Shown: positions 1-8,089, numbered from the stretch's first letter. The stretch: DNA of 64,000 bases from Hyphomonadaceae bacterium (GCA_028285145.1 JANQQC010000015.1:25662-89661); one strand, 5' to 3'. Translations and numbers: made by a program. The notes: generated from the sequence alone by a model not told the origin.

Positions 1-90
1 CGCGTGCCGGAAGCGGTCAGCCCCGAGCAGATGAGAGCGCTCCTGCCGACGCTTCAGAAACTGCGCGCCTGGCTCGACGACAACCGCTAG
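1..90 (+). CDS. C-terminal end of an unidentified protein (partial)
   Basis: An open frame enters from the left edge and gives 29 residues (RVPEAVSPEQMRALLPTLQK followed by LRAWLDDNR) before TAG at 88-90. Helical, charged composition and no stop in frame make it the likely tail of a real gene on the same strand as the downstream peptidase. Too short to assign a family. Confidence 0.5.
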   Translation, partial: RVPEAVSPEQMRALLPTLQKLRAWLDDNR

Positions 91-173
91 CCAACCGAAA
101 TCGCCCGCCCGCCAGTTGCCTGCGCACGGACTCCTGCGCCAAATGGCGTCTGATATGGTTTTGGAGGGCAGCA

Positions 174-1523
174 ATGCTTCTGAGAGTTCTGACAGCGGCC
201 CTGACGGTCGCGACACTGGCGCTTCCCGCACAGGCTGACGATTTCGATCAGGGCCGCGTCATTGAAGGCGATCGCGCGGTTCTCGACTATCGCGCCCGGC
301 CGGCGGTTGAGAACGCCATGGTCAGCGACCGCCTGCAGAACCTCCTGCCAGAGCTGATGGACGAAACCGGTATCGATATGTGGCTCGTCATCAATCGGGA
401 ATATGCCGAGGACCCGGTCTACTTCACGCTCATCCCGCAACCGGCCTTCGCCGCGCGGCGCACGACCATCCTGATGTTCCACCGTCATGAAGACGGTCTC
501 GATATGCTCACCGTGAACCGCTATCCACTCGGCGATCCGTATGAAGCCGCGTGGGAAGGCGGCGATCTCGACGAGCAATGGGAAGCGCTTGGCGACCTCA
601 TTGCCGAGAAGAATCCGCGCCGCATCGGCATCAATGTCTCCAATGACTGGCCGGTCGCCGACGGGCTGACCCATGGCCTTCACCAGCGCCTTCTGGAGGT
701 GCTTCCGCGCCGGCTCGAAAACCGTCTGACCAGCGCCGAAGACCTTGTCGTTCGCTGGATCGAGACCCGCAGCGAGATGGAGCTGGAAACCTACGGCCAC
801 ACGGTCGGCCTCGCGCGCATGGTCATCGGCGAGGCGTTCTCCAGCCGCGTCATCACGCCGGGCGTCACCACCACTGATGATGTCGCCTGGTATATCCGCC
901 AACGCTTTGAGGATCTGAACCTCGATCCGTGGTTCATGCCTTACGTCAATCTTCAGCGCCCCGGTCTGGCTTGCGAGGTGGACAATCCATTCTGCGGCGA
1001 AAGCGGCGTGATCAAGCGCGGCGATGTCCTGCACACCGATGTCGGCATCTGCTATCTGAAGCTCTGCACCGATACGCAGGAAATGGCCTATGTCGCCCGC
1101 ACAGGCGGAGCTGGCATTCCGGACGGCCTCAAAGCCGCGCTCGCGACTGGCAATGAGTGGCAGGATCACCTGACCTCATCTTTCGAGACCGGCCTCACCG
1201 GCAATGAGATCCTCGCCGCAACCATCGCCAAGTGCGAAGCAGCCGGCATGATGTGCTCGACCTACACCCATCCGATCGGCTTTTTCGGCCATGCGCCGGG
1301 GCCGACCATCGGCATGTGGGACAATCAGGGCGATACCGCCGTTCGTGGCGACTGGCCGCTCCATGAGAACACCTGTTACGCCATCGAAGGCAACGCCAAG
1401 GCTCCGGTGCCCGAATGGGACGGTCAGCTGGTTCAGATCAAGCTGGAGCAGGATGCCTGCTTCGACGGCGAGATGGTGACCTACGCCGCGGGCCGCCAGA
1501 CCAAGTGGCACATTATCGACTAG
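174..1523 (+). CDS. Secreted M24 family metallopeptidase (Xaa-Pro aminopeptidase-like)
   Basis: 449 residues. Residues 1-21 form a signal peptide ending in AQA, so the product should act in the periplasm. A creatinase-like N-terminal domain is followed by a pita-bread fold M24 domain. The family's dinuclear metal ligands are visible: the Asp of HTDVG (about residue 289), the Asp of CTDTQ about 11 residues later, the His of the THPIGFFGH stretch, then Glu in AIEGN and in KLEQD near the C-terminus. M24 enzymes of this type remove N-terminal residues before proline, or hydrolyse related dipeptides; the exact substrate is not visible. The intact ligand set argues for an active enzyme. It is convergent with the MarR gene, 12 nt away. 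Confidence 0.88.
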   Translation: MLLRVLTAALTVATLALPAQADDFDQGRVIEGDRAVLDYRARPAVENAMVSDRLQNLLPELMDETGIDMWLVINREYAEDPVYFTLIPQPAFAARRTTILMFHRHEDGLDMLTVNRYPLGDPYEAAWEGGDLDEQWEALGDLIAEKNPRRIGINVSNDWPVADGLTHGLHQRLLEVLPRRLENRLTSAEDLVVRWIETRSEMELETYGHTVGLARMVIGEAFSSRVITPGVTTTDDVAWYIRQRFEDLNLDPWFMPYVNLQRPGLACEVDNPFCGESGVIKRGDVLHTDVGICYLKLCTDTQEMAYVARTGGAGIPDGLKAALATGNEWQDHLTSSFETGLTGNEILAATIAKCEAAGMMCSTYTHPIGFFGHAPGPTIGMWDNQGDTAVRGDWPLHENTCYAIEGNAKAPVPEWDGQLVQIKLEQDACFDGEMVTYAAGRQTKWHIID

Positions 1524-1535
1524 GGCGCGGCGCGG

Positions 1536-1985
1536 CTAAGCGCCAAAGGACAGCGCAACGAGATCGGTCTTCAGCGCGGTGTCGTCGTCGCCGCCCGTCA
1601 GCCGGTCGATCTCGTCATGCGTCGCCCGCCAGATCGGCACGGCGCGCACGAGCAAATCGCACCCGGCATCGGTCAGGGCGATGCGGCGGGTGCGCTTATC
1701 GTCCGGATCCCTGGAAACAATAATCAGGCTGCGGCGCTCCAGCGGCTTCAGATTGGCGGTCAGCGTCGTGCGGTCCATCGCCAGTATGTAGGCGACATCG
1801 CCGATCGTCGGCGGCTCCGGACGGTTGAGCGACATCAGCAGCGAGTACTGGCCATGGCTGAGGTCCAGAGGGCGCAATGCATCATCAAACCGCCGCGCCA
1901 GCGCCCGAGCCGCTCGCTGCACATGCAGGCACAGGCAGCGGTCGCGAACTTCATGCGTCACCGACAATGGAAGATCAGCTCTCAT
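1536..1985 (-). CDS. MarR family transcriptional regulator
   Basis: 149 residues with the winged-helix MarR layout: dimerisation helix at the N-terminus, recognition helix region in GDVAYILAMDRTTLTANLKP, and the basic wing SRDPDDKRTRRIALTD. It is divergent from the VOC gene at 2085, and the 99-bp intergenic space holds inverted repeats typical of MarR operators, so it probably controls itself and the 2085-2925 genes. The ligand is unknown; phenolic or oxidant sensing is common in the family but cannot be read from the sequence. Confidence 0.88.
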   Translation of the reverse strand: MRADLPLSVTHEVRDRCLCLHVQRAARALARRFDDALRPLDLSHGQYSLLMSLNRPEPPTIGDVAYILAMDRTTLTANLKPLERRSLIIVSRDPDDKRTRRIALTDAGCDLLVRAVPIWRATHDEIDRLTGGDDDTALKTDLVALSFGA

Positions 1986-1998
1986 GACGAATCAATAT

Positions 1999-2021
1999 GT
2001 TGACATCAACGTATTTGTCAA
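1999..2021. promoter_or_regulatory. Candidate MarR operator / divergent promoter
   Basis: Inside the marR-VOC divergent spacer, GTTGA-CA-TCAAC (1999-2010) is a perfect 5-bp-arm palindrome, nested in a larger inverted repeat TTGACA-N10-TGTCAA (2000-2021). TTGACA is also a good -35 element for the rightward gene. Overlap of a palindrome with a -35 is the usual arrangement for MarR autorepression. Binding is inferred. Confidence 0.55.
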
Positions 2022-2084
2022 TTTAGTTGAGCAGCGAGGTGTGTCTTCAGCGCGAGGAACACCGCAAATCATGGAGCGAGCGTA

Positions 2085-2555
2085 ATGACCGGTCCGAACC
2101 CAAGAGTCCGTTCCTGTCTCTGGTTCGAGAAAGGCGGCGGAGAAGCGGCAGCGTTCTATGTTACGTTGCTGCCCGATAGCCGGGTTGAAACCGAGTGGTT
2201 GCTTGGCGGCGACGCGCCGATGCTGATCGATTTCACGCTCGCCGGCGCGCCGTACCAAATACTGAATGGCGGTCCGCACTTCAAGCTTTCGGAGGCCGCC
2301 TCGATTTCCGTGCTGGCGCAGGATCAGGCAGAGATCGACCGGCTTTGGGAGGCGCTCACGACCAATGGCGGCGAGGAAAGCCAGTGTGGCTGGCTGAAAG
2401 ACCGATGGGGCGTTTCCTGGCAAATCTACCCGCGGGCGCTGCTCGATATGCAGGGAGCCGAAGATCAGGACGCTGCCGAGCGCGCCCGTCAGGCCATGTA
2501 CCAAATGAAGAAGATCAACATTGCCGCGCTTGAAGCGGCGTTCCAGTCAAACTGA
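2085..2555 (+). CDS. VOC family protein (PhnB / 3-demethylubiquinone methyltransferase-like fold)
   Basis: 156 residues starting PNPRVRSCLWFEKGGGEAAAFY, the characteristic opening of PhnB-type vicinal-oxygen-chelate proteins, with the later pattern GGEESQCGWLKDRWGVSWQI seen in that subfamily. These are glyoxalase-fold proteins that often lack a known substrate; the methyltransferase name in databases is historical. ATG at 2085 is preceded by GGAGCGAG. It sits opposite the MarR regulator and just ahead of the DUF1428 gene (13-nt gap), suggesting a small MarR-controlled operon. Confidence 0.82.
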   Translation: MTGPNPRVRSCLWFEKGGGEAAAFYVTLLPDSRVETEWLLGGDAPMLIDFTLAGAPYQILNGGPHFKLSEAASISVLAQDQAEIDRLWEALTTNGGEESQCGWLKDRWGVSWQIYPRALLDMQGAEDQDAAERARQAMYQMKKINIAALEAAFQSN

Positions 2556-2568
2556 AAAGGACAAACTC

Positions 2569-2925
2569 ATGACTTACGTAGACGCTTTTGTTGCGGCAGT
2601 GCCGACGCAGAACAAAGAGAAGTATCGCAAGCATGCGGAGGAAGCCGCCGTGTTCTTCAAGAAGCATGGCGTGCTCAGTATTGTAGAGTGCTGGGGCGAT
2701 GATGTGCCGAAGGGCGAAGTCACCGACTTCTACGGGGCCGTCAAAGCCAAAGACGATGAGACGGTCGTCTTTTCGTGGATTGTCTGGCCCGACAAGGCGA
2801 CACGAGACACCAACAATCAGAAAGTGTTTGAGGATATGGAGGCGGCAGGCTCTGACATGTCAGAGATGCCCTTCGACGGCAAACGCATGATCTTTGGCGG
2901 CTTCCAGCCGATCCTGGAAGTGTGA
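2569..2925 (+). CDS. DUF1428 domain-containing protein
   Basis: 118 residues beginning MTYVDAFVAAVPTQNKEKYR, matching the DUF1428 family (dimeric alpha-beta barrel fold, YbaA-like): conserved WGDDVP, FSWIVWPDKATRD and FDGKRMIFGGF blocks. The upstream in-frame ATG at 2521 lies inside the previous gene, and AAAAGG at 2555-2560 supports the start at 2569. Function unknown. DUF1428 and PhnB-type VOC genes are commonly neighbours under small regulators, as here. Confidence 0.85.
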   Translation: MTYVDAFVAAVPTQNKEKYRKHAEEAAVFFKKHGVLSIVECWGDDVPKGEVTDFYGAVKAKDDETVVFSWIVWPDKATRDTNNQKVFEDMEAAGSDMSEMPFDGKRMIFGGFQPILEV

Positions 2926-2991
2926 TCGCGCCACATCGGGTGACACGCCTGATCATGACATTTTGTGAGCCAGGAGACACAGACTTCCGAA

Positions 2992-3387
2992 ATGCCAAAG
3001 CACGAAACAATTCGCGCCTTCAACGATGCGCAGGATAGCGACGACAAGCTCATCTGCGAAACGCTCATGCGAGAGATTGACCGCGGGCTCCCGGAGGCGG
3101 AGAGCAGGATTTGGCACGCCCACCCGGTCTGGTTTCTGGATGGCAATCCCATCGTTGGCTACAATAGGCTGAAGCACGCCGTCCGTTTGCTGTTCTGGAG
3201 TGGCCAATCCTTTGAAACCCCGGGCCTGAAGCCCGAAGGAAGCTTCAAGGCGGCCGAGATTCGCTACACCTCGGAGAGCCTGATTGATACGGATGTGCTT
3301 CAACGCTGGCTGGAAGAATCACAGCTGGTTCAATGGGACTATAAGAATATCGTGAAGCGCAAAGGACAGCTGGAACGACTGCGCTAA
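2992..3387 (+). CDS. DUF1801 domain-containing protein
   Basis: 131 residues with the DUF1801 (YdhG/YjbR-like) pattern: IWHAHPVWFLDGNPIVGYNR, then LLFWSGQSFETPGLKPEGSF and the closing helix with LQRWLEES. Function unknown; the fold resembles frataxin-like proteins. An in-frame GTG at 2965 would add nine residues but has no Shine-Dalgarno; GGAG at 2973-2976 favours ATG 2992, though its spacing is long, so the start is not certain. Confidence 0.72.
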   Translation: MPKHETIRAFNDAQDSDDKLICETLMREIDRGLPEAESRIWHAHPVWFLDGNPIVGYNRLKHAVRLLFWSGQSFETPGLKPEGSFKAAEIRYTSESLIDTDVLQRWLEESQLVQWDYKNIVKRKGQLERLR

Positions 3388-3476
3388 GCCTGCGCCTTGC
3401 CGGGATGAACCCGCGACAGTGACACTCAAAGCCCGTAGAAGTCTGTCTCTTTGCTGGCGCTTCAAGGGCCACTCGC

Positions 3477-3881
3477 ATGAATGTCTTCTTCTACGGCCTG
3501 TTCATGGATGAAGCTCTTCTCGCTAAGAAGGGCGTCTCTCCGGGCAGAGCGGTGGTCGGATATGTTGATGGATTCGCGCTGCGGATCGGAGAGCGGGCAA
3601 CGCTCCTACGGTCTGAGGGATCGCGCGCCTATGGCGTCATGATGACGGTCTCTCGAAACGAGGCGGAGGAGTTGTATTCGGACAGTAGCGTCGCGGACTA
3701 TGTGCCAGAGCCCGTCATCGTAAGTCTTTCCGACGGGCGAAAAGCTGAAGCCATTTGTTACAACCTGCCAGCCAACAAAGTCGCCGGGACCAACAAGACC
3801 TATGCAAATTCACTGGCCCTGGTGGCCGCCAGACTGGGTTTCCCGGAAGCTTATCTCGACGAGATCAGATCGGCCGGTTAG
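3477..3881 (+). CDS. Gamma-glutamylcyclotransferase (AIG2-like) family protein
   Basis: 134 residues opening with MNVFFYGLFMDEALL, the glycine-containing YGxx substrate loop of the GGCT/AIG2 fold, followed by the SRAYGVMMTVSRNEAEELY segment where the family keeps its catalytic acid. Length is typical. Members act on gamma-glutamyl amines or glutathione-derived dipeptides, but this variant loop (YGLFMD instead of YGSN) makes the substrate uncertain. Stand-alone gene, 89 nt after the DUF1801 gene. Confidence 0.7.
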   Translation: MNVFFYGLFMDEALLAKKGVSPGRAVVGYVDGFALRIGERATLLRSEGSRAYGVMMTVSRNEAEELYSDSSVADYVPEPVIVSLSDGRKAEAICYNLPANKVAGTNKTYANSLALVAARLGFPEAYLDEIRSAG

Positions 3882-3930
3882 TCAACGCGCAGTGATCTTT
3901 GCCATTGTCAGTCTGTGAAGTGGGACACCA

Positions 3931-4422
3931 ATGAAGGACATTCGACTAGGTCGCGCTGCCATCTGCGGCGTAGTCTTGGCTATGATGATGACGGCCTGTG
4001 TGTCGCCCTCCACAAGAGACCATGAAGGTCTCAATCCAGGGGAGATTGAGATGAACAATCCCGTCTTTCATTTCGAGATTCCGGTGACCGACATGGACCG
4101 GGCCGTCGCCTTCTACGAAGACGTCCTCGGACTGGCATTGAGCAGGCAGACGGTCGATGGCTACGAAATGGCGTTCTTTCCGCGCGATGATACGCGACCT
4201 GGGGCCAGCGGGGCCCTCGCCAAGGGAGACGTCTACAGGCCGTCTCATGACGGATCGCTCGTCTACTTCGATGTCACCGATATCGACGCCGTGCTCAACC
4301 GGGCAACGGCTCGCGGTTCGCAAATCCTGTACGAAAAGAAGAACATCGGAGAAGCGGGCTACGTCGCCGAGTTCGAGGATAGCGAGGGCAATCGAATTGC
4401 GCTCACCCAAGGACCAGCCTGA
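3931..4422 (+). CDS. VOC (glyoxalase-like) protein with possible lipoprotein leader
   Basis: The long form is 163 residues. Residues 1-23 look like a lipoprotein signal (hydrophobic run ending MTAC), followed by a linker and a complete VOC domain beginning MNNPVFHFEIPVTDMDRAVA at residue 41. That domain has the usual FYEDVLGL and EDSEGNRIAL motifs of glyoxalase/bleomycin-resistance proteins, which are normally cytoplasmic and start at exactly this methionine. ATG 4051 is preceded by a very strong AGGGGAG six bases upstream, whereas ATG 3931 has only a modest GGGA. The cytoplasmic 124-residue form is therefore likely, and two forms are possible. Substrate unknown. Confidence 0.78.
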   Translation: MKDIRLGRAAICGVVLAMMMTACVSPSTRDHEGLNPGEIEMNNPVFHFEIPVTDMDRAVAFYEDVLGLALSRQTVDGYEMAFFPRDDTRPGASGALAKGDVYRPSHDGSLVYFDVTDIDAVLNRATARGSQILYEKKNIGEAGYVAEFEDSEGNRIALTQGPA

Positions 4423-4589
4423 GCATCGACCGGTGGCGGCAGCTAACAGAAAGTTCAGCAAAGAAACGAGCAGGAACGGGCCCTTAGCTCTCGCAAACGA
4501 ACTCGGCGTTTCCCAAGTATAGGATGCCGGGATCGTTGGTGCCAAAGGGGCGCTGGCGCGGACGGCCGCTAATCGAAGGAACCAAACCC

Positions 4590-4934
4590 ATGAACGTTTT
4601 GCAGACGACGACCGTCGCCGTGCTGACGTCCCTAATTCTGGCGGAAACCGCCAGCGCAACTGACTTTACAAAGATCGAAGACGTCAAACGAGGCACCAGC
4701 GTCAGCCTCTCAGGCGAAGTCACCAAGATACTTGATGACGACGAGTTCCGCCTGCGCGATGCGTCCGGCGCGACTGACGTCTACATTGGATGGCGAAACC
4801 GCGTGACGTTGAATGTCGGCGACACGGTTATTGTTCATGGTGCCGCCGACGATGATGTGCTGCCGGGGTTCACGCCGGACATTTATGCCGAAAAGCTGGT
4901 TCTCTCGAATGGCGACGTCATCGAGCTGGAATAG
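4590..4934 (+). CDS. Exported OB-fold (BOF-like) protein
   Basis: 114 residues: signal peptide 1-23 (cleavage near ASA-TD), then a single small beta-barrel domain with SLSGEVTKILDDDEFRLRDA and VYIGWRN, resembling the bacterial OB-fold (YgiW/YdeI) periplasmic stress proteins. Those family members bind small ligands or aid tolerance to cationic peptides and peroxide; the role here is inferred only from fold. GAAGGA lies 9 bases before the chosen ATG; the in-frame ATG at 4524 would mask the signal peptide. Confidence 0.65.
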   Translation: MNVLQTTTVAVLTSLILAETASATDFTKIEDVKRGTSVSLSGEVTKILDDDEFRLRDASGATDVYIGWRNRVTLNVGDTVIVHGAADDDVLPGFTPDIYAEKLVLSNGDVIELE

Positions 4935-5078
4935 CGGGCAACTCATCTGCCGGGTGCTGGGTGTAGCTTCCTTGGTGCCCGGCTTTGCTGCGCCCCACCA
5001 AACGCGTCACCCTCTATGAGCGCCAGCTCATCTGAGGGCCCATCTCTGACGCGTCCAGTATGGTGCATACGGCGCGCC

Positions 5079-5581
5079 TATCCCCGCTTTTGCTCCGCTC
5101 ATCCCGGACGTGATCCGGGATCTCGTGCCGCGTGTTCCGGAATAACCACGGGAGATCCCGGCCTGCGCCGGGAGGCGCGGGCTAAGAAATCTCGCAAAAC
5201 TTATCCCCCTCCTGTGTGCCACAGCTATGATCCTCTGATCGCTCCCCGGAAGGGCCGGGTCGGCCGTCTGGCTTTGGGGGGCGAGGTCGCGGTCTGGCGG
5301 CCCGGCACCGGCGGTGTGCCGGTCTCCGTCTAGCAGCGCCGTCCGGGTGCCCGGCTAAACCCCGGGTGGGAAGCGCCCCGGCCTCTGTGCTGGGCCCTGT
5401 GGAGACAGGGGGCTTGTAGAACACAAGCACAGGCCAAGGCTGAGGCCCGGCGGGACAGCGCGAAACATCGCGGCGTGCGGGGACGGCTTGCGCCGAACAT
5501 CGCATTCACTTTTTCAGCGAGGCGCAGTGTCGTCTCCGCACAGGCTCTTCATTCCAACCGGACGCGGCAACGCGGGCCGGG
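5079..5581 (-). repeat. Interspersed ~503-bp repeat, copy 1 (inverted relative to copy 2)
   Basis: Read on the minus strand this is nearly identical to 16293-16794 over its whole length. From its 5' end it has: a CCGG-CC-CGCG hairpin core; a 12-codon ORF (5552-5514, MKSLCGDDTAPR); a long GTGCGGAGACG/CGTCCCCGCAC stem (one mismatch, a G-U wobble when read on the opposite strand); a CCCTGT-CTCC-ACAGGG hairpin; a CCGGCAC/GTGCCGG hairpin; and two facing REP-like palindromes at the 3' end. It fills the space between two convergent genes (OB-fold protein and HisN). A 107-residue ORF crosses it but its differences from copy 2 are mostly amino-acid changing, so a DNA or RNA element is more likely than a protein gene. 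The remaining spacers 4935-5078 and 5582-5715 show nothing recognisable. Confidence 0.85.
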
Positions 5582-5715
5582 TAAAGGCGCAGACTCAGTT
5601 ATAGAGGAGGACAACAGCCCTGAGCGCGCTTCATGTGAGGCCGAAGGTCGATACGGAAGCAAACAATAAACTCCCGCCGCGGCCGGGCTTCAGCCCCGAA
5701 CAGCGGCGAGCAAAT

Positions 5716-6528
5716 CTATAAAGCCGATCGCCGCAGACTGATCAGCGCCTGTTCCAGCACGCCTTCGCTCGATGCACAGACCAGCTGGCCGCCCGGCTTG
5801 GCCGGATTGCCGCGCCAGTCGCAGGCCAGGCCGCCAGCGCCGCGCACGACCGGGATCAGTGCAGCTGTGTCCCAGGGGGCGAGGCCAGCTTCGGCGACGA
5901 GATCCACCGTTCCGGCGGCGAGGCGTGCATAGGAATAGGCATCGAGGCCATAGCGGGTGATGCGCGCCGTGTGCCGCAAATGGGTCCACGCGCCCTGTTC
6001 CGACGGTGTGAATATGAAAGGATCGGTCGTGGCAATCGTGGCTTCGCGAAGATCGGCACAGTCAGAAACATAGATTGGAATGCGCCCCTCGGCGGTCTCC
6101 AGCGCTGCGCCGCCCGGCCAGCCGAGATACCGCTCGCCAAGCACGGGCTGGTCGATGACGCCGATCACCGGCGCACCGGTCTCGTCGCAAAGCGCGATTA
6201 GTGTCGTCCAGACCGGCAGGCCCGCGACGAAGGCCCGTGTGCCATCTACTGGGTCGAGCAGCCAGGTCCAGCCAGACCGGGAGGCGGACTCGCCGAACTC
6301 CTCGCCGATGATTCCGTCTTCGGGGCGTTCGGTTTTCAGAATGTCGCGAATAGCGGTTTCGGCGTTTCGGTCGGCCGCTGTAACCGGATCGAAGCCGGCG
6401 CGGTTACCGCCGGTCTTGCCGTCGACCGCGCTGAGGGCGCGAAAATGGGGGAGGGCGGCTGCTCGAGCCGCATCGGCAAGACGCCCCGCCAGGGCGAGTG
6501 CGTCTTCAGTATCGAAAGGAGAAGCCAT
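5716..6528 (-). CDS. hisN: Inositol monophosphatase family phosphatase, HisN-type (histidinol-phosphatase)
   Basis: 270 residues with the lithium-sensitive phosphatase signatures: GEEFGE at 75-80, the metal-binding LDPVDGT at 91-97, and PWDTAALIPVVRGAGG near residue 213. The subfamily wording (RAFVAGLPVWTTLIAL and the LACDWRG region) matches alphaproteobacterial HisN, which removes phosphate from L-histidinol phosphate in histidine biosynthesis; an inositol or other sugar phosphatase is the alternative. It is isolated from other his genes, which is usual for HisN in this class. Confidence 0.82.
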   Translation of the reverse strand: MASPFDTEDALALAGRLADAARAAALPHFRALSAVDGKTGGNRAGFDPVTAADRNAETAIRDILKTERPEDGIIGEEFGESASRSGWTWLLDPVDGTRAFVAGLPVWTTLIALCDETGAPVIGVIDQPVLGERYLGWPGGAALETAEGRIPIYVSDCADLREATIATTDPFIFTPSEQGAWTHLRHTARITRYGLDAYSYARLAAGTVDLVAEAGLAPWDTAALIPVVRGAGGLACDWRGNPAKPGGQLVCASSEGVLEQALISLRRSAL

Positions 6529-6558
6529 GCGCCGGGCTATCTGGCCCGGTCACAAGGA

Positions 6559-6951
6559 TCAAGAGGCGACGTCGTTCGTTTCGACTTCGAGCGCCTTGGC
6601 AAGATCGAGCAGGCGGCGGCGTGGGCGTTCCCCTAGCCGGTAATATGCACGAACAAGCTCAAGCGTCTCTTTCTGCGAGAGAATGTCGCCCTGAAGCTGG
6701 TCAGAGTCGTTTGCAGCGCCCGGTGCGTCGACTGGCGTGATGCCGTCGAAGAAGTACTGGACGGAAACGTTCAGCGCGCGCGAGAGGTCGTAGAGCCGGG
6801 AAGCGGTGACGCGGTTTGCGCCGCACTCATACTTCTGGATCTGCTGAAAACGCACGCCAACCTGGCTTGCAAGGTCCTGCTGGGTCATCCCGAGCAGACG
6901 GCGACGACGTCGCAGCCGCTTGCCCACGTGAAGGTCTGTTTCGTCTGCCAT
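6559..6951 (-). CDS. XRE family HTH regulator, PraR/PhrR-like
   Basis: 130 residues. The N-terminal helix-turn-helix (LHVGKRLRRRRRLLGMTQQD, then VRFQQIQKYECGANRVTASR) closely follows the rhizobial PraR/PhrR pattern, in which FQQIQKYE is almost invariant. The C-terminal half is charged and helical. GGAGAG just upstream selects ATG 6951 over the in-frame ATG at 7014. PraR-type proteins regulate surface and quorum-related genes in rhizobia; targets here are unknown. It is divergent from the predicted sRNA at 7121 and 30 nt upstream of hisN. Confidence 0.82.
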   Translation of the reverse strand: MADETDLHVGKRLRRRRRLLGMTQQDLASQVGVRFQQIQKYECGANRVTASRLYDLSRALNVSVQYFFDGITPVDAPGAANDSDQLQGDILSQKETLELVRAYYRLGERPRRRLLDLAKALEVETNDVAS

Positions 6952-7087
6952 ACTGCTCTCCGCTTCGGCGCGGAACCGGCTGCCCGGTCCCGTTTCTGGA
7001 ATCATGACGGACATGTCAGCAAGGCGCGTGCCGAAACCCGTTTAGCGGGTGAAAACGGTATATTTCGCATCTGCAGCATTATGTGAC

Positions 7088-7116
7088 TTGTTATTCTGCG
7101 GCACTGCATCATTATT
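7088..7116 (+). promoter_or_regulatory. Predicted promoter of the small RNA
   Basis: TTGTTA (7088-7093) and ATTATT (7111-7116) are separated by 17 bp; CATTAT one base earlier is an equally good -10. Transcription would begin about 7121, exactly at the base of the first sRNA hairpin. No CDS starts downstream on this strand before the terminator. Confidence 0.5.
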
Positions 7117-7120
7117 GGAG

Positions 7121-7198
7121 TGCGCTTCGGCGCGAACGCCTTCTGGCGTTTCCTCCCTTACCTTACAAGCCGCGCCCTCACCGGCGCGGCCTTTTTTT
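7121..7198 (+). ncRNA. Predicted ~79-nt trans-acting small RNA with anti-Shine-Dalgarno linker
   Basis: Three successive hairpins are visible in a gene-free spacer: UGCGC-UUCG-GCGCG (7121-7134), AACGCC-UUCU-GGCGUU (7135-7150) and an 8-bp intrinsic terminator GCCGCGCC/GGCGCGGC (7169-7190) followed by seven T. Between the second hairpin and the terminator is a single-stranded, purine-poor linker containing CCUCCC, complementary to Shine-Dalgarno sequences. The terminator has its T-run only on the plus strand, where no protein gene precedes it. This architecture matches known alphaproteobacterial C-rich sRNAs in general terms; I do not assign a named family. Confidence 0.65.
7169..7198 (+). terminator. 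Intrinsic terminator of the predicted sRNA
   Basis: Stem GCCGCGCC/GGCGCGGC (8 bp, 6-nt loop) directly followed by CT7. Directional: no T-run on the opposite strand, so it does not serve the minus-strand gene ending at 7214. Confidence 0.85.
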
Positions 7199-7213
7199 GG
7201 TGATTTTGCGGAG

Positions 7214-8089
7214 TCAGGCCGCGACAGCGCGGGCGGAATAGTCGAGCAGGGCGCGGCAAAGCGCTGTGATGTCGGCTTTCAGTGTCTCGAAGCCGGCATG
7301 TTGGCGAAGGCGGACTTCATCCATGTACAAGCTGCGATTGATCTCGATCTGCAGCGCATGGACGCCGCGCCGGGGCCTGCCATAGCGACGGGTCGTATAG
7401 CCCCCCGCATATGGGGCATTGCGCGCCACGGAGTAGCCCATGCTGCGCAGGGTGCGTTCTGCCAGCCCTGTCAGGCGTGTGTCACAGCTCGAACCAAACC
7501 GGTCTCCCAGCACGATGTCGGGCAGGATACGCCGGCCTGGCTGCGAGGAGGGCATGGAATGGCAGTCAATAAGCACAGCCTCGCCATGGGCTTCGCGAAG
7601 CGCGTTCAATTCGGCTTGGACCGTGCTATGATAAGCGTCATGCACGTCAACCAGCCGCCGTTCGCCCTCGGCCTTGGTCAGACGACGCTTATAGACCTGA
7701 TCGCCATGCGCGCTGATCCGGGGCAGGCAGCCAAGGCCGGCCTCCACGCGCGCGGTCGGCGCTCCGCTTGTCCGTGGAGAGCCGTCAGAGAACATGCCCG
7801 GATCGAGCTCGCGCGCGTCCCGGTTCAGATCCACAAAGCCGCGGCCATAGCGGGCGGCGATGAAGGTTGCACCAAGGGCAGGCACCTCGCCGAACAATTC
7901 GTCTACAAAGGCATCCTCGGTGCGGCGAATGTCCATCAGCGGCACGCAGAGATCGCGTTGCATCGACTCCGGGTACTCATGCCCACTATGCGGAGACGTG
8001 AACAAAATGGGTCCTTCAGGCGGCGAAGCCCGGTGAATGGCGTGTCCCGGCGCATAGCCCGAGGCAAGGGATGAGGTGTGGCGGCGCAT
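7214..8089 (-). CDS. N-formylglutamate amidohydrolase family protein
   Basis: 291 residues from ATG 8089 (an in-frame TTG at 8125 would add 12). The family metal-site motifs are present: FTSPHSGHEYPE near the N-terminus, DLNRDARELDPGMF, VLIDCHSMPS and the closing ALQIEINRSLYMDE. The family hydrolyses N-formyl-L-glutamate to formate and glutamate at the end of the HutF branch of histidine breakdown, or related N-acyl amino acids. No other hut genes lie nearby, so the exact substrate is open. Confidence 0.85.
   Translation of the reverse strand: MRRHTSSLASGYAPGHAIHRASPPEGPILFTSPHSGHEYPESMQRDLCVPLMDIRRTEDAFVDELFGEVPALGATFIAARYGRGFVDLNRDARELDPGMFSDGSPRTSGAPTARVEAGLGCLPRISAHGDQVYKRRLTKAEGERRLVDVHDAYHSTVQAELNALREAHGEAVLIDCHSMPSSQPGRRILPDIVLGDRFGSSCDTRLTGLAERTLRSMGYSVARNAPYAGGYTTRRYGRPRRGVHALQIEINRSLYMDEVRLRQHAGFETLKADITALCRALLDYSARAVAA

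Noticed and set aside
7049..8074. 341-codon plus-strand ORF across the sRNA and N-formylglutamate amidohydrolase
   Set aside because: Antisense to a gene with intact family motifs and interrupted by the sRNA terminator.
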